Positions 12,785-24,644 of a DNA stretch of 64,000 nucleotides are shown one piece after another. The DNA comes from Leptasterias polaris. Lineage: Eukaryota > Echinodermata > Asteroidea > Forcipulatida > Asteriidae. The stretch covers positions 2,790,001 to 2,854,000 of the forward strand of contig JAZGTN010000097.1 in NCBI GenBank assembly GCA_037783415.1, written 5' to 3'. Both the position numbers and the translations under genes were made by a program. Numbering within the stretch: position 1 is the first letter of the stretch; the number at the start of each line of letters is the position of its first letter. The notes under the pieces are model-generated. The model searched no databases, was not told where the DNA came from, and saw only the letters and a list, made by a program, of their open reading frames with translations.

Positions 12785-15700
12785 TCAGTCCGGATATTGT
12801 AGGCCCAGCCACATCGGTATCGGCCTGTTTGGATTCTGCATGACTTGGTTCCATTGATCCAGCTCTTCGCATGTTGCAGACCAGCCCAGCTCACACTGAA
12901 AGAAACATCATGTTAACAAATAATGAGGTTTTATGACTACAAAACTAAGTGCTAAAAGTCAATATATTATTTGTTTTTAACCGATGTAATATTATGCGTG
13001 GAATTTGTTTCACAAGACTCGTAAAAGTACTGACTAGGCATAAACAGTGCTTTCGTCGGTGTCGGGGTAAAAAACAATAATCACTCTTTATCCCTGATGC
13101 AAAAAAATTAATCTATACAAATTTACATCTATTAAAAATGATTTATGCTACAAGGAAATCCGGAAATGTCCACTTTTTGTGAACTCTCGAATAATGATGA
13201 TAGTAGAACACAGGGACTCACTTCGTAGACATGTGGTTCAAACTGTTGACATTTTGCATCCATGAATTCAATTTTGAACCATTCTTCCAAAGAATTCTTC
13301 TGAAGACGATCAGAGCATACTGACCGAAACGTCAAGGTTTTTTTTTCAGAACCACCACAACTTCCAGAGAGAGCGTTTTGTGTATGGTGTCTCCGCAAAC
13401 CCTACTAGATTGTATTACCACAGTTTAAGGTTTCAAATTTAACTCACCTTGCCAATTACATGTCCTCCCTTGACCATGTCGACGTGCAGTACTGTAACAA
13501 CGAACAGAATGTCTTGTAATTTGGTGTTGGCCTCTGGGATGGTGAACACGATTTGGTTGTTCCACACGGGGTTGTGGGCCTCCCTTACGACCCTGGATTT
13601 CTGTTTCTCGAGCCGCTTCCTGGAGCACAGCATCTCAACTTTGGCAACAGAATCTGTGATGATGACGACCATGAAATAAATGTCAAGACTGGAAGTGTTT
13701 GTATGGTAGAACTGGCAGAAATTTAACAACATATACGAGGAGCTATGCAGAACAGTCAGACCGGTATCTCCGAACAGTTCATCAGATAGCATACAAAGAC
13801 TGGTATTTCACTCGGAGGAAAAAATGCTTTAAAAAATACAATTACCACTCTTTTTGCATTTCTCCGTGAATGTCTAATTTGTGGCAAACCAAATGTAATT
13901 GTTAATTGTTTAAGTGGAGTTTTGTTCACAGGGGCTTCTTAAGATGATGGTAGAGAGCGAAGATGCCATGTTTGTTGATTATAGATGGATGTCATTTTGG
14001 CTCGGGATTCTTGACTTTCGTTTCTTTGTTATAGAGGTATAGTGCACAATATTTGACGCTATATTCAATGTCGTGGATGAGCTTTTCCCAGTTCGCCATT
14101 CCGTGCGGTAGGTTGTGTCCGAATTGGCCGCTATGGCTATGGCTATGATCGCCGCGTCATCATGCATTGAAGTATAGGACTTCCTTAGTAACGGTCGTAG
14201 CCGTAGCGATTGCCGCCAATTCAGACACGGCCTTAGAATACTTACGTATACTTCCAAAGAGCGTGCTACGAGGAAGGTCTCTGGCCTCTAGAATGAGGAA
14301 CACGATGCGTCGAAGCTCTGGCTGGTAACATACGGACACGTGGATATCTCCCAGGTCGGACTTATAAGGTAAGAAATGATTTCAAGACGTTGTAACAGTC
14401 AGTATTGAACATTTCCATTCTATAGTTTTGGGTATGAACATGGTTATTTCTGCATGCTTTGATTAGCTATGGAGTGCGAATTGAGTATCACGATATTCCT
14501 TTGTGCAGCAGAGAATCTTGAATATTTCAACTCCAGTCAGGGCTGGAATTTTACACTGGACCCTACGCCAGTAAACCCAGGACCGGATAAGACATTGTGT
14601 TTTTAATTGAATAATAATACTTCATGTGAAATATCATTAATAATATTAATAAATTGTTTTAAAGGAATTTTCAAGCGTTGGCTTTGAGTCTGATAAACAT
14701 ATTTAAATTCTGTTGACCGTATCGAAAATATACTTTAAAAACTAATGAGATAAATCTTCTTTTCGGTCATGTTCAAACAAGAAAACTTTACATAAAGACA
14801 GTTCTTGAACTTCTTTGCCAATTAGATTCTGTACTTGTAAAATAAATTGTGTTCCTGTAATTTTTTTTAGTTACGAGCCCTGCTGGTCTTGTGGAATTTT
14901 ACACAAATATTCGACCACTTGCCTGCTGACAGTGCATTGTATTTTCAAAGAAAATTTTGTCCAAACAAATCAGTTTACACACGATGTTTATTAGCGTGTT
15001 TTACATGCTGACCGGGAAAAACACAACTTACACATTGCTTCTCACTGGAAAAGAAGTTAAGCGTAATCTCCTGTGATTTCTCGAGATTTATCTGACCGAG
15101 GACTACGTCACAAACTCCGATAGTTTGTATTCTGTCGAGTTTGTTCTCCCGGTAGCATAGGTGCAGACGCATGGTCAGCTGCCAGGCCGCTGACTTTGAC
15201 ACCCCCATGATGGCAAACTCATTGCACCATGTCACATTCTGAATGTACAGTGGATAAAGATCGAATAAAAAAACTAACTTTTGGGGGTTATTGCAAAATG
15301 ATGATCATTGCTAAATCCACTTCAAACCTCTTCACTTGAATCCACACGTATTCGAAGTCGCCCCTTGAATTGAAGCCAACAAAGGGAGAACTTTGCATCG
15401 GCAAGGATGCAAAATAAAAACCGAAATAAACCAACCAAAATTCCTGGAAACCAACACCTAAAAAATGAAACAAACAAAGAAACAAACAAACAAAGAAACA
15501 AACAAACAAAGAAACAAACAACCCAACAAACAAACAAACACACTCTCATACAAAACATCTATGTCGTGTTGCCTCATATGAGCTGGAAAGAGTGTTAAAC
15601 TAAGGGTGCCGCTGGCATTATGGGCACTATAGGGCCTAACTCAAGACAGTTGCTAGAAATAAAATATGGGGATACACTATTAAATCTTCGATTATATAGG

Positions 15701-18700
15701 CTTCAATATCGATTAGATAATTAACATATTAAAAATAAATATGTTGACAATTTCTTAAGTAATTCAATTATTATTGTAGCGACGGGCTGTTCTGGGTGTT
15801 GGGCCGTACAATTTTTAGACAGCGGGTTTGTTACTTTCGATACTGCAACTAATTACAAGCGTTACTCGTCATTTTTCACCTTAGAAGATTTGGGAGAAAT
15901 GAAACAAAAAAATATGAGACTGTACCTCGGCAAAAGGGGCGTATTTAGTGGTGAATCGTTGCCCCATTGTGGGTAGGAAACCCCCTTTGACATACAGCAC
16001 TGGGTTCAGACTCTTATTCATCTTGACACTGGTTGGCAATTGGAGATCCTTTACCTGCAGATGAAGGCACACAATGCAAAATTGGATGGTGTTTTTTTTT
16101 CAAGGTTTAACATTGAAAAGTGCATTCGTTAATAATTGTAGGAAAACTTCAATTAGGACCATTGGTATAACAATATCGGGCTCGTCAAAAACGATGGGAA
16201 GACCAGTTCCAATGCGCACGAGGCAGTTGCACGGACCATGCAAAACCTCTAATATTTCATATTATAAAAACACTACATTAATACTGATTGTCGAGAGCGA
16301 GAGGGGAATTAATATTAATACAACATTATCATGGCATTATGTTACCAGCGAAAACCATGCAGCGCAATGTTACACGCTCGTGATATTTTGGACAGCTTCC
16401 GTTTTATATCCATAATACTGACTCACCTTGTTGATTAACAATAGCAGTTTTTCTTCTGTTGAGTTGTGATGAATTATGATGAACAACTTTCCGATTGGTT
16501 CAACTAAAAATAAAACAAGAGTGTATATGAGAAACTGGTTATTTCTAAAAACTATTAAATGTGACAGACTATCTGAATGAAAGTGTGTAATGTTGCTAAC
16601 ACAAATCTAAACATTGAAAAGTATTTAAAGCCGGAACTCCCGTTCTCAAACGTTGTCGTTTTGCAGCCAACGGCCATAGTAGTTGCTGGAGGTGGCTTGA
16701 TTCGGACACAGCCTAAGTTCGACTGCAATATGGCGCAAAACATTTGGGGTTAAACAATAAACAAGAGAAGACAAGAACACCGATATACTTTAGGTTTACC
16801 TGTCCCCTTTTGATTTCGAAGAAATGAATTTGTAAAACTAAGTGTGACAAACATTCTTAATCTTCAGATTGAAATGATAAACTGAAACTTTCTAGAAATA
16901 CTGTTCAATAAACAAATTATTATGTGGGCTAAATAATTGATCGTTTTTGTATTTGGGCAAGGCGCTATCACTTTCCAAAAACTCCCGGATCAGAATTGGC
17001 CCGGAATTCGGGTCGCTGGAGCCTGACCCATTTATTGGCAGGCTGACCCGGAACACGTGTCAAACTGACCCGAAACGGTGTTTCAAACTGACGCAGAATC
17101 CAGGTTCCGGGTCAGCCTAGACTTGTGGACAAGTCGTTCAATGTCTGTCGCGGTGAAAGCGGAACGGCTCTCTCGCAATATCCCGCGAGTGGGCTGCTCT
17201 GCGCGAGACTACTGCTCTCGAAGACTGAATATTATGATCGGCAGCCAGCAACTTCGCACGAGAGCAGTGATCTTGCGAGATCAGTCTTTATTACGCTACC
17301 CACGCGACTTGACAATCAACGCGACAAACAAAAACGACTTGTCCACAAGTCTAGGGTCAGCCTGACTCAGAAATGGTTTGGGAGTTTTTCAGAGAGCACT
17401 CAAGCTAACAGGTAAAAGTAGCATACTATAATATTTCTTGAATCAGATCTAGTTATAGATTACCTAATCCCACTATGCTATCTGCTGATCCAAAGCGACC
17501 CTTAACGAGGGAGTGGTCGTAGATGTTTGGAGAAGCACCCTCAGACTTCCTCTGTAGCCTCGTTGGCAAGTTTATGTGAGGTACACTCAGTCTTTTCTGT
17601 GGGGGAAAAATAAGCAGGGAATGTGAGCATGATACAGATTCACTGTAAATGCGTGACGTATTATTATTCAGTTAGTAGTTTACAATTTTTTAATTCAGTA
17701 TACAATTCATACCTTTAAGCTACACGCGTCATGGGGGTCTCTACTTGACAAGCTCTGCTTTTTGGAGGCCCCCGCCACTTAATCGCTCTCCATTCTATAT
17801 TTTCCCTATAGTATAAGTATTATTGATTGATTGACTGGATAAGACTGGATAAATATTGAATTGAAAAAGTATTGAATTTCAAATGTCCAAAATCGGTGGT
17901 AATGAGGCTTTGTATTCAACAAATTTGTTTCGGTCATCAGCGATTGAAAGGTGTTATTTTAAAGAGTGTGATCAGGCGCTACTCAAAACAAAAGTTAGAT
18001 TTAAACAACATGAAAACTTTAGTCCTATTTGCAATGCATTGTGTTCTCACCCGTTTTCGTTTCTTCTTCGTTTCGTGTGTTGGTTGTAGCAAATGATTAT
18101 CAACGACGATCTCTTTCTCCTGGTCAGTGCTCAAAGATTTTAGGACTTCTGAAAAAATGACCACAAAAATGAGGAAGGGATTAACTACTGATTGATACTT
18201 ACTTGATTAGAAAGTTCGCTTCGTTGGACTGATCTAAAAAGACATTACGTTGAGTCAGTTGATGAATTGTGACTTCCAAACTTAGGCCTATAACTTATCT
18301 ACTGTATGTGAGGTTAGAGCAGTGCTTCCACTCCCCAAAATTGAATTTCCTTAGATTGACATAATTTTTTCCTTAGATTAAAAGAAATTTCCTTAGAGTT
18401 TTGGGAGGATTTCCTTAAAATTTCCTTAGATAAAATAACTTAAACTATTGATGGTAATTGATGAAAATTGTCATAGTATACCAGTCCCAATTTTAGTCAA
18501 ACGGCAATGAACAAACAACACAACATGTACAATGTACAGTATGCAAAATCTACGACGTGCAAACCACACATACAGTCATCATGTGGTCGGTAGTAGTGTG
18601 GATGCGCGACCCCGCCGCATATCAGGCCTGGGCTCAGCCTACGATGCAATCGAAACCAGACTAATTACTTGGGGGCGCCAGGCGCAGCAGTGGAGCGATG

Positions 18701-21700
18701 CTTTTAGTACGCACCGACCGGGTTCTAATTCTATGGTACGCGCTATAAGCAACCAACCTCGTTCCCAGCCGTGATCGATCTCACTGCGCCATTTTTCGCT
18801 GATATGAACCCGAAAAATGGCCAGTTTTCATGTTTTATTGTGTTTTTTTTGTATGATTTGCTTTTATTCTCACATTTCTTTAAATTTTTCTTAAAATTTT
18901 GAAATTTCCTTAAAATTTCCTTAGATTTTTGAAATTTCCTTAAATTTCCTTAGATTTTTTGTTTCCTTAGAAATTTCCTTAGGACGTTAAAATTTCCTTA
19001 AAATAAGGAAATTTCCTTAGAAGTGGAAATGCTGGGTTAGAGGTGTAGATGATTCGCAGATTATTTTTGAACGCATGAGGGCGTTTGTGAACCAAATTTT
19101 ACGTATGCAATTAGTAAAACTAACTTTTTATTCATTGTTGAATGTTGTTATTATTATTTATTTGTCAACTGATACAAGAACAAACATACAGACAGTCAAA
19201 ATAAGATAAAACTCTTATTGTGATACGTGAAAATTATCCGTTGAAAGTGCCCTCGTCTTGTCAAACATACGGTAAATTTAGGCCAATGCTCAAATTTTTG
19301 TGGAAGTGTCGTCATATTTGTATGGTCAATATTGTGTACGCGATCGTTCAATCATTATGGTGGGATGGCGTTGGTTCGTAATAAAGTACAGTGAATTTCA
19401 CGTTGATTTTAACGAAATCAAATTTATTTTTTTGTGTGGGCCTTCTCACTCCACTCTTCAACAATTCTCCATTTCACCATATCCTTTGATGTACATGTAT
19501 GTTAAAGCAATGGAAACCAGTCAACTCGCCCCCCAGCAAAGTCGCCCACTACAAAGTCGCCCCCCAGCAAAGTCGCCCACTACAAAGTCGCCCCCCAGCA
19601 AAGTCGCCCACTACAAAGTCGCCCCCTCACTTACAAAGTCGCCCCCTGTCAAAGTCGCCCCTCACAAAGTCGCCCCCTGACAGAGTCGCCCACCAACAAA
19701 GTCGCCCCCTAACAAAGTCGCCCCCTAACAAAGTCGCCCAGTGTATGGTTGAGCGACGTAAAGCCATATCACAAAAGTTTTTCGTTATTTAAACAGTCCG
19801 CTGTTCCTTTTGCTTTGTTAAAACACTTCGAAGTTAAAACCTGCACCCAATAACTTTAAAATGAAAACTAACTCTTTTGCGAAAGTCTTGAGATTTTTGA
19901 TGTAAACTTCAAACCCAATTTGTTTAATTTTTTTTTTCCCTCCATGTTGAAGCAAATTTTTGTGCAATGGTAATTGAAAACATTATGGGCTACTTGATAA
20001 ATGAAATACCGCGGCGTCTTTTCTGGGACACTCATCGGCCGTAACTAATTTGATTTTGCATATGTTTATTCCCGTTAATTCTCAACATTATAAGGTTATG
20101 GTGGTTATTTACTTGATAATTTCCCCCCTTGTTTTATTTACTTGTGCTTACATATAAAGAACTAAATTTTATTCGCGAATTTATTAAAAGTTATGGTGGT
20201 TAGGCCCTATTTATTTGTTTTTAAATAAAGTTCTAATTGTTTTTTTAATTCAAAACCTTCTTTTTTTAGTCTATATGTTTTTTAATTGAATAAAATTATG
20301 TTAACTCTAATACTGATGTGTTTTGATACATTATTTGAAGTTTTATTGTTGTGATAAGTTGACAGGTTGCCTACTTTAATTAAAACCCTAATTAGTCGAT
20401 CACTGATGTATTTTGATAAGATAAGATAAAACTTTATTTTCCCACACTGGGGAAATTCAAACTGGCCTTGATTCAAACACTAGGCCTACAGACAAAATCA
20501 CTGAACATGTCATAACAACTGTTTATTGTTAAAACAAATTGATTAAAAATATTAACTAAAAATATCAGGTATAAAAATATGTTTCCGGTATGATAAAAAT
20601 TATGCACAGCATGCTTAATTTAATTCAGAAAACTGTCTATGTTCGATTCAGATTTACATAATATTAGAAGGCCAATTCAAAGTTTAAAAAAAGAACATTA
20701 GTTATCTAGCGGTAACATTTCGACAAAAGCGGAGAGTTTTCTCGAAAAGACAAAGCATTCGCCAAGCCTGGAATCTCCAATGGTTGAATCTAAACCGTTA
20801 ACAAAGGGCGCCCTCACTTAGTGAAATCTTCTTGGGCGACTTTGTTAGGGGGTGACTTTGTTAGGGGGCGACTTTGTTGGTGGGCGACTCTGTCAGGGGG
20901 CGACTTTGTGAGGGGCGACTTTGACAGGGGGCGACTTTGTAAGTGAGGGGGCGACTTTGTAGTGGGCGACTTTGCTGGGGGGCGACTTTGTAGTGGGCGA
21001 CTTTGCTGGGGGGCGACTTTGTAGTGGGCGACTTTGCTGGGGGGCGAGTTGACTGGTATTCAAAGCAATAATGCCATGTATGTTCTTAGTTCATCTCCCC
21101 ATCTTCTGCTTTGTCCCTCTCCTTTTTGTTCGGTTTCTTGGAGTTCCAATCCGTTTGGTTGTTTTGCATGCCTACCTGTTGTCATTTGCTATAGATAGGT
21201 AACCTGCCCATCTCCACTTCTTTGATTTAATGGCATTAATATCCCGCACTCTTGATTTCTTTCTATTCCTCATTTTGTCACCCTTTCCTTTGTTACTCTT
21301 ATCATTATTCTTTCAATAGCCCTCTCTATACACTAAGCTTTTTCTCAAGATTTGTTTGCAGTGGGAGGCGTTGGATTGGAATTAAGTTACCTTTTTCAAA
21401 AAATCCTCAATGGTTCGTTTCTTTTGGAGATGTTTTAAAAAAAATCCTGAATATTTATTTAAAGGGTGTGTACAACATTGGTAATTGCCAAAGACCTGTA
21501 TCCAAACTTGATGTGACCCAACATATACATGAAATAACAAACCTGTGAAAGTTTAAGCTAAATCGGTCTTCGGAGTCTTCGAAAACTGTGAAAAAACCCC
21601 TTATGTGTTTTAACTTCTTTTCAAACATCGGAATATATCCTGCAGGATAAAGACTATTATTTTACCGATTTCCTAAAAATTATGGCATTTCAAGTAAAAC

Positions 21701-24644
21701 TATTTCAAGGGAAGTTTTCCACCATGACCATCTTTATACAGTCGTTTGACCAGTTCTGGATCACTTTTTGAATTCACGTTGTTTTTTATTGCAATCTCTC
21801 TGACATCTTGAACGAAAAAGTTTATCAGTTTACCTAAACATGTCATAAAACTCACCAAGTATCCACTGACAAAAAAAGATTAGTACTTTTGAAGAAGCTT
21901 TGAGAAAAGTATCGTTTGACCAGTTCAGGATCAGTTGATTCTATTCTGGATCAGTAGCATGCCCTTTATTGCAAACCCATACTCCCATTCATAAAACTGT
22001 CTCTCGAGGACACGAAACTTCAGAAGTGTGTTGGCATGGACTTGGACTTCCTTTCTTTAGTGAATGTCATGCAAGTGTCTTCAACAGCAGCGCAAAAACT
22101 CAGCCAAAAACAGAAAACAACAGCAAAGGCGAATGAAAAGGTGAAGCGCACCTAAAGCAACATTGACCCCTCCAAGTTTCATTTTCTCACAAAAAAAAAC
22201 AAACAATCTACAAGAATTTGTTGAAGTAATGTATCTCAAAAGCAATAAATAAACTTTCTACTGCAGCAGTATGATTTTACCTCACTTAGTAAGTTAGTGT
22301 GACACCATTTGACACAATGAGATGTTGAGTGATCCCGAACTGGTCAAGGGTACAATCCCCCCCCCCCTCCCCAAAGATGATTTTTGTAATTTCGTCTCCT
22401 CAAAAAAACAAGGCGACTGCTCAGTATTTACGTGAAGTATATTTTACACATTCTTAGCATTTTACATAAATGTTTTTCGCCCTGGCGTTCAAATTCTAAT
22501 GGTGAGAAGTTTTAACAGCGTTTTTCAACCAACATTTTTTAACAAAATAATTATCAATATCGCAGACAAACTTCAGGAAAATTACCGTAATTTATTTGCC
22601 GATGATGTTTTTCACCTTATTTTGGGTTTGTTGGTTTAATGGGTGTTATTCTTCACATGTATCAACAGAAATTAGTAATGTGAGAAGTAATATAATTATT
22701 TGGTTATTGCAAAGTTGAAGTGATCCCGAACTGGTCAATGATCCCGAACTGGTCAAATGACTGTATCATGTAAGTTATGTGCAAATCTGTGAACATTTAT
22801 ATTTTCATTCTTACCAATGTTGTACACACCCTTTAAACAATTACCTTTTTCATATTGATACACAGAATATGCAGCTTCTTCATAATCACTCTCAGTCGCA
22901 GACTTGCCGCCCGACGGCCCTCCTGTGTCAGACCTAAGCCTACTCTTATTGTCCTCGTCGTTAATCTCCGGGGTACAGGGAGCACTATTCTCCCCGTCGG
23001 CATCTCTCCGATCACTCTTTATGTCATCTGCCCCTCCCGTTCCCCGTCCTTGTAAACCGTCTCTCCCTCCATCCCCGGCACCTTGACTCTCTCCGTTAAC
23101 CGGTCGTTCTACTGCCTCCTCTTCTGACGACGAGCTACTACTGGAATCCAAGTCCGATCGATACCGAGCACCAGTGATAGGGATGTGGATGGTGGTGACC
23201 TTAGGAGTGGATGAAGAGGACGAGAATGGGATGACCATGTGGGAAGGGGTACTGTGGTTGTGACTCACAAGCGGACTCGTGGAGGTATGCGAATGCCTGG
23301 CGGCTGACGGTATGGCATCTTGAAAAAAAACAAGCATTAACTGGTTATTGCAGGTATAGGCAAAGTTTGATGTGAAATAAATGCATTATATTAAAACATA
23401 TAAAGCATGTTGGTTTTTTTGGAGATAAAACAGCAACTCATGTAGGCCTACACAAACAAACACTCAAACACCCACAAACAAACAAAACAAGCGACCAAAT
23501 TATGTCTATGCGTTTCACCTTTGTGTTCAAATCAAACCATGCATCTTTGTGTGAGGTTATGTTTGAAAACAAGCCTATGTATTTCATTTCAGGTTGTTCT
23601 GCTTTTTGTTAAAGTTTAGCCTACGGGTTGAAAGGTGATGTTGGTTCGTTTTGGATATTCAAAAATGTCTTTATCGAACTAAACATGAAATATTCATTAT
23701 TATGCAGACAGAATGAGATATCTTAGTCACCTGGTTTGTGAGTTTGTTCTTTTGTTTTCTTCAGTGGGTTCCACAGTTGGTACTCTGGAGGCTTGCTCCT
23801 GCACTTGAAGTAAACTAGTACCACAGTTATCGTTACAAAGAAGATGACAATGACGACAAGAACGGCTATTCCTCCACCAGACACTATAAAGGCAAAGAGT
23901 GGATACACAGTAACGAATCAATAAAGCCACAGTGGGGGAAATGACACTACACCTGCATCGTTTTGCTACAACGTTTTCCTAAACCTTCTTCCATCAAATA
24001 CAGTTTATTCCACATACAACAATGGTATTTTTAAAGGCACCCAAACAGCAATGTTTCAACTTGTATGACTTAATGTTACCATGGTAGGCCTAGTCCCTCC
24101 CACCTCCAGTATAGAACACCAAAAGCAAACGAAATCACAGTATACCATGGGTCTGTTGGTAATGAATAAAATGGAAATGTAGAAGGCGATGGGTTTATGT
24201 GGGTGTCATGTTGATCTTCTGTTGATCTTTGATTTGTCTTGTTCAATAGCCAGAATAAAGTAAAAGGTCAATTCATTTAATAACTTCACCCCAAAAACAG
24301 TTTGACGTTTCGACCCAAGCAGAGTCTTTCTGAAAGGTTAACATTTAATGACAACACAGCACACATAAACAGGTATACAAGGTGTCACAAAAGCAGTCAA
24401 GAGGAAAGAAGTGAAAAGAAAAGGGGAGAAGCAGAAAGCACACCGAAAGAGCAAGGGGTGAACAATGAAGAAGGGGCAAGGAGGGTAGAGGGAAGGGGGC
24501 TGGTTTAACAACGAGAGATTGGAAACACAAAAAACAAAATCAAAGGTGGGAAGAGGGAGAACACAATAAGTTAGTGAATTAGAAATACTACAATGAGGGA
24601 TACCTAATAATTGGACACAATATAGACACATACTCACAAGCCAT
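12785..24644 (-). CDS. Synaptotagmin-like membrane-anchored tandem C2 domain protein
   Basis: Likely a membrane-trafficking protein. Exons in coding order on the minus strand: 24644-24638 (ATG GCT T, followed by GTGAGT), 23883-23731, 23318-22845, [at least one exon not found], 18233-18203, 17596-17464, 16503-16427, 16054-15926, 15238-15032, 14360-14246, 13653-13448, 12895-12785 (TGA 12785-12787). The N-terminus MALSGGG leads straight into one hydrophobic segment (IAVLVVIVIFFVTITVVLVY) and then a basic KCRSK stop-transfer, as in synaptotagmins. A Ser/acidic linker (DLDSSSSSSSEEEAVERP) follows. C2A runs from GKLFIIIHHNSTEEKLLLL; C2B from GDIHVSVCYQPELRRIVFLI through HNPVWNNQIVFTIP. The tail DQWNQVMQNPNRPIPMWLGL is the family's usual W...P-R-P...W ending. 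The usual calcium-binding loop-1 aspartates are absent (FGSIHSVAKV). Phases fit throughout except 22845 to 18233 (phase 1 to 2), hence the missing exon. Closest in feel to SYT13/SYT14/TC2N; not resolved. Joining the 5' and 3' halves is inference from phase, order and architecture. Confidence 0.78.
13300..13333 (+). ncRNA. Possible hammerhead-ribozyme-like motif (Penelope-type retroelement remnant)
   Basis: CTGAAGA (13300-13306) is followed by an imperfect stem (GATCAG ... CTGACC around the loop AGCATA), then GAAAC (13326-13330) and GTC. This is the core order CUGANGA - stem II - GAAA - GUC of minimal hammerheads known in Penelope-like retroelements. The stem carries mismatches, so it may be decayed. 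A rougher relative lies on the minus strand at about 24300-24340 and its unit 2 copy near 40916. Confidence 0.3.
14111..14232. mobile_element. 122-bp inverted-repeat MITE beside a splice donor
   Basis: Left end GGTTGTGTCCGAATTGGCCG; the right end, read inverted, is GGCCGTGTCTGAATTGGCGG. The arms contain repeated GGCTAT/GGCTAC triplets and pair imperfectly. No clear target duplication was seen. It ends only 8 bp from the minus-strand splice donor of exon 14246-14360 of the synaptotagmin-like gene. Confidence 0.65.
15472..15545. repeat. CAAA/GAAA simple repeat
   Basis: Interrupted AAACAAACAAAG-type microsatellite in an intron of the synaptotagmin-like gene. It creates long spurious open frames on both strands. 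Confidence 0.9.
17118..17353. mobile_element. 236-bp MITE, TAG...CTA ends, 9-bp TSD
   Basis: Ends TAGACTTGTGGACAAGTCG and CGACTTGTCCACAAGTCTA are perfect inverses, flanked by the direct repeat GGGTCAGCC (17109-17117 and 17354-17362). The 9-bp duplication is typical of the Mutator-like superfamily. It lies in an intron of the synaptotagmin-like gene, inside an older repeat that starts AAAAACTCCC (16977) and ends GGGAGTTTTT (about 17393). Confidence 0.85.
18320..19034. mobile_element. 715-bp hAT-like non-autonomous element, 8-bp TSD
   Basis: Flanked by the exact 8-bp direct repeat GGTTAGAG (18312-18319 and 19035-19042). Ends CAGTGCTTCCACT and, inverted, CAGCATTTCCACT are a 13-bp imperfect TIR starting CAG, as in hAT elements. 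Both subterminal regions are packed with AATTTCCTTAGA-type repeats. No transposase frame. Confidence 0.8.
19512..21061. mobile_element. 1.55-kb inverted-repeat element with AAAGTCGCCC arrays, 8-bp TSD
   Basis: Flanked by AAAGCAAT at 19504-19511 and 21062-21069. The ends share ACCAGTCAACTCGCCCC in inverted orientation. Each ~230-bp arm is an array of about a dozen AAAGTCGCCC units with variable spacers (CCCAGC, ACTAC, CTAAC). The core (about 19745-20830) is AT-rich and non-coding; it includes GATAAGATAAAACTTTATT, a motif often found near LINE 3' ends. The left breakpoint of the segmental duplication (20683) is inside this element. Confidence 0.75.
21463..22832. mobile_element. TTAA-flanked element interrupted by a nested TA-flanked element
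   Basis: Ends AGGGTGTGTACAACATTGG and its inverse, with TTAA at 21459-21462 and 22833-22836, a piggyBac-type target. About 340 bp is its own sequence; the rest is the nested element 21739-22763. Its right edge lies only a few bases past the splice donor of exon 22845-23318 (donor starts at 22844). Confidence 0.7.
21739..22763. mobile_element. 1025-bp Tc1/mariner-like non-autonomous element with subterminal repeats
   Basis: Ends CAGTCGTTTGACCAGTTC and, inverted, CAGTCATTTGACCAGTTC, flanked by TA on both sides. CAGT ends and a TA duplication fit Tc1/mariner. The motif GACCAGTTC(T/G)GGATCA occurs at least five times, inward from both ends and inverted (about 21747, 21917, 22332, 22721, 22740). 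No transposase frame. Confidence 0.75.

Noticed and set aside
15288..15598. Hydrophobic open frames rich in Phe/Cys/Leu on the minus strand and Asn/Lys on plus
   Set aside because: Created by the CAAA simple repeat.
19505..19745. CRISPR-like look of regularly spaced short repeats
   Set aside because: Eukaryotic context, variable 5-8-bp spacers, and an inverted second array with target duplication; it is a transposon arm.
19499..19792. Open frame of repeated SRPLQSRPPAKSP-like peptide, also at 37431-37679 on the minus strand
   Set aside because: Translation of the AAAGTCGCCC arrays in a transposon; no splice or start context.
21252..21548. 98-residue open frame, identical at 37868-38164
   Set aside because: Runs into the dispersed TTAA-flanked element and is conserved only because the whole unit is duplicated.
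22753..23337. 194-residue minus-strand open frame as a stand-alone gene
   Set aside because: It is exon 22845-23318 of the synaptotagmin-like gene plus flanking intron; acceptor and donor in phase with neighbours explain it better.
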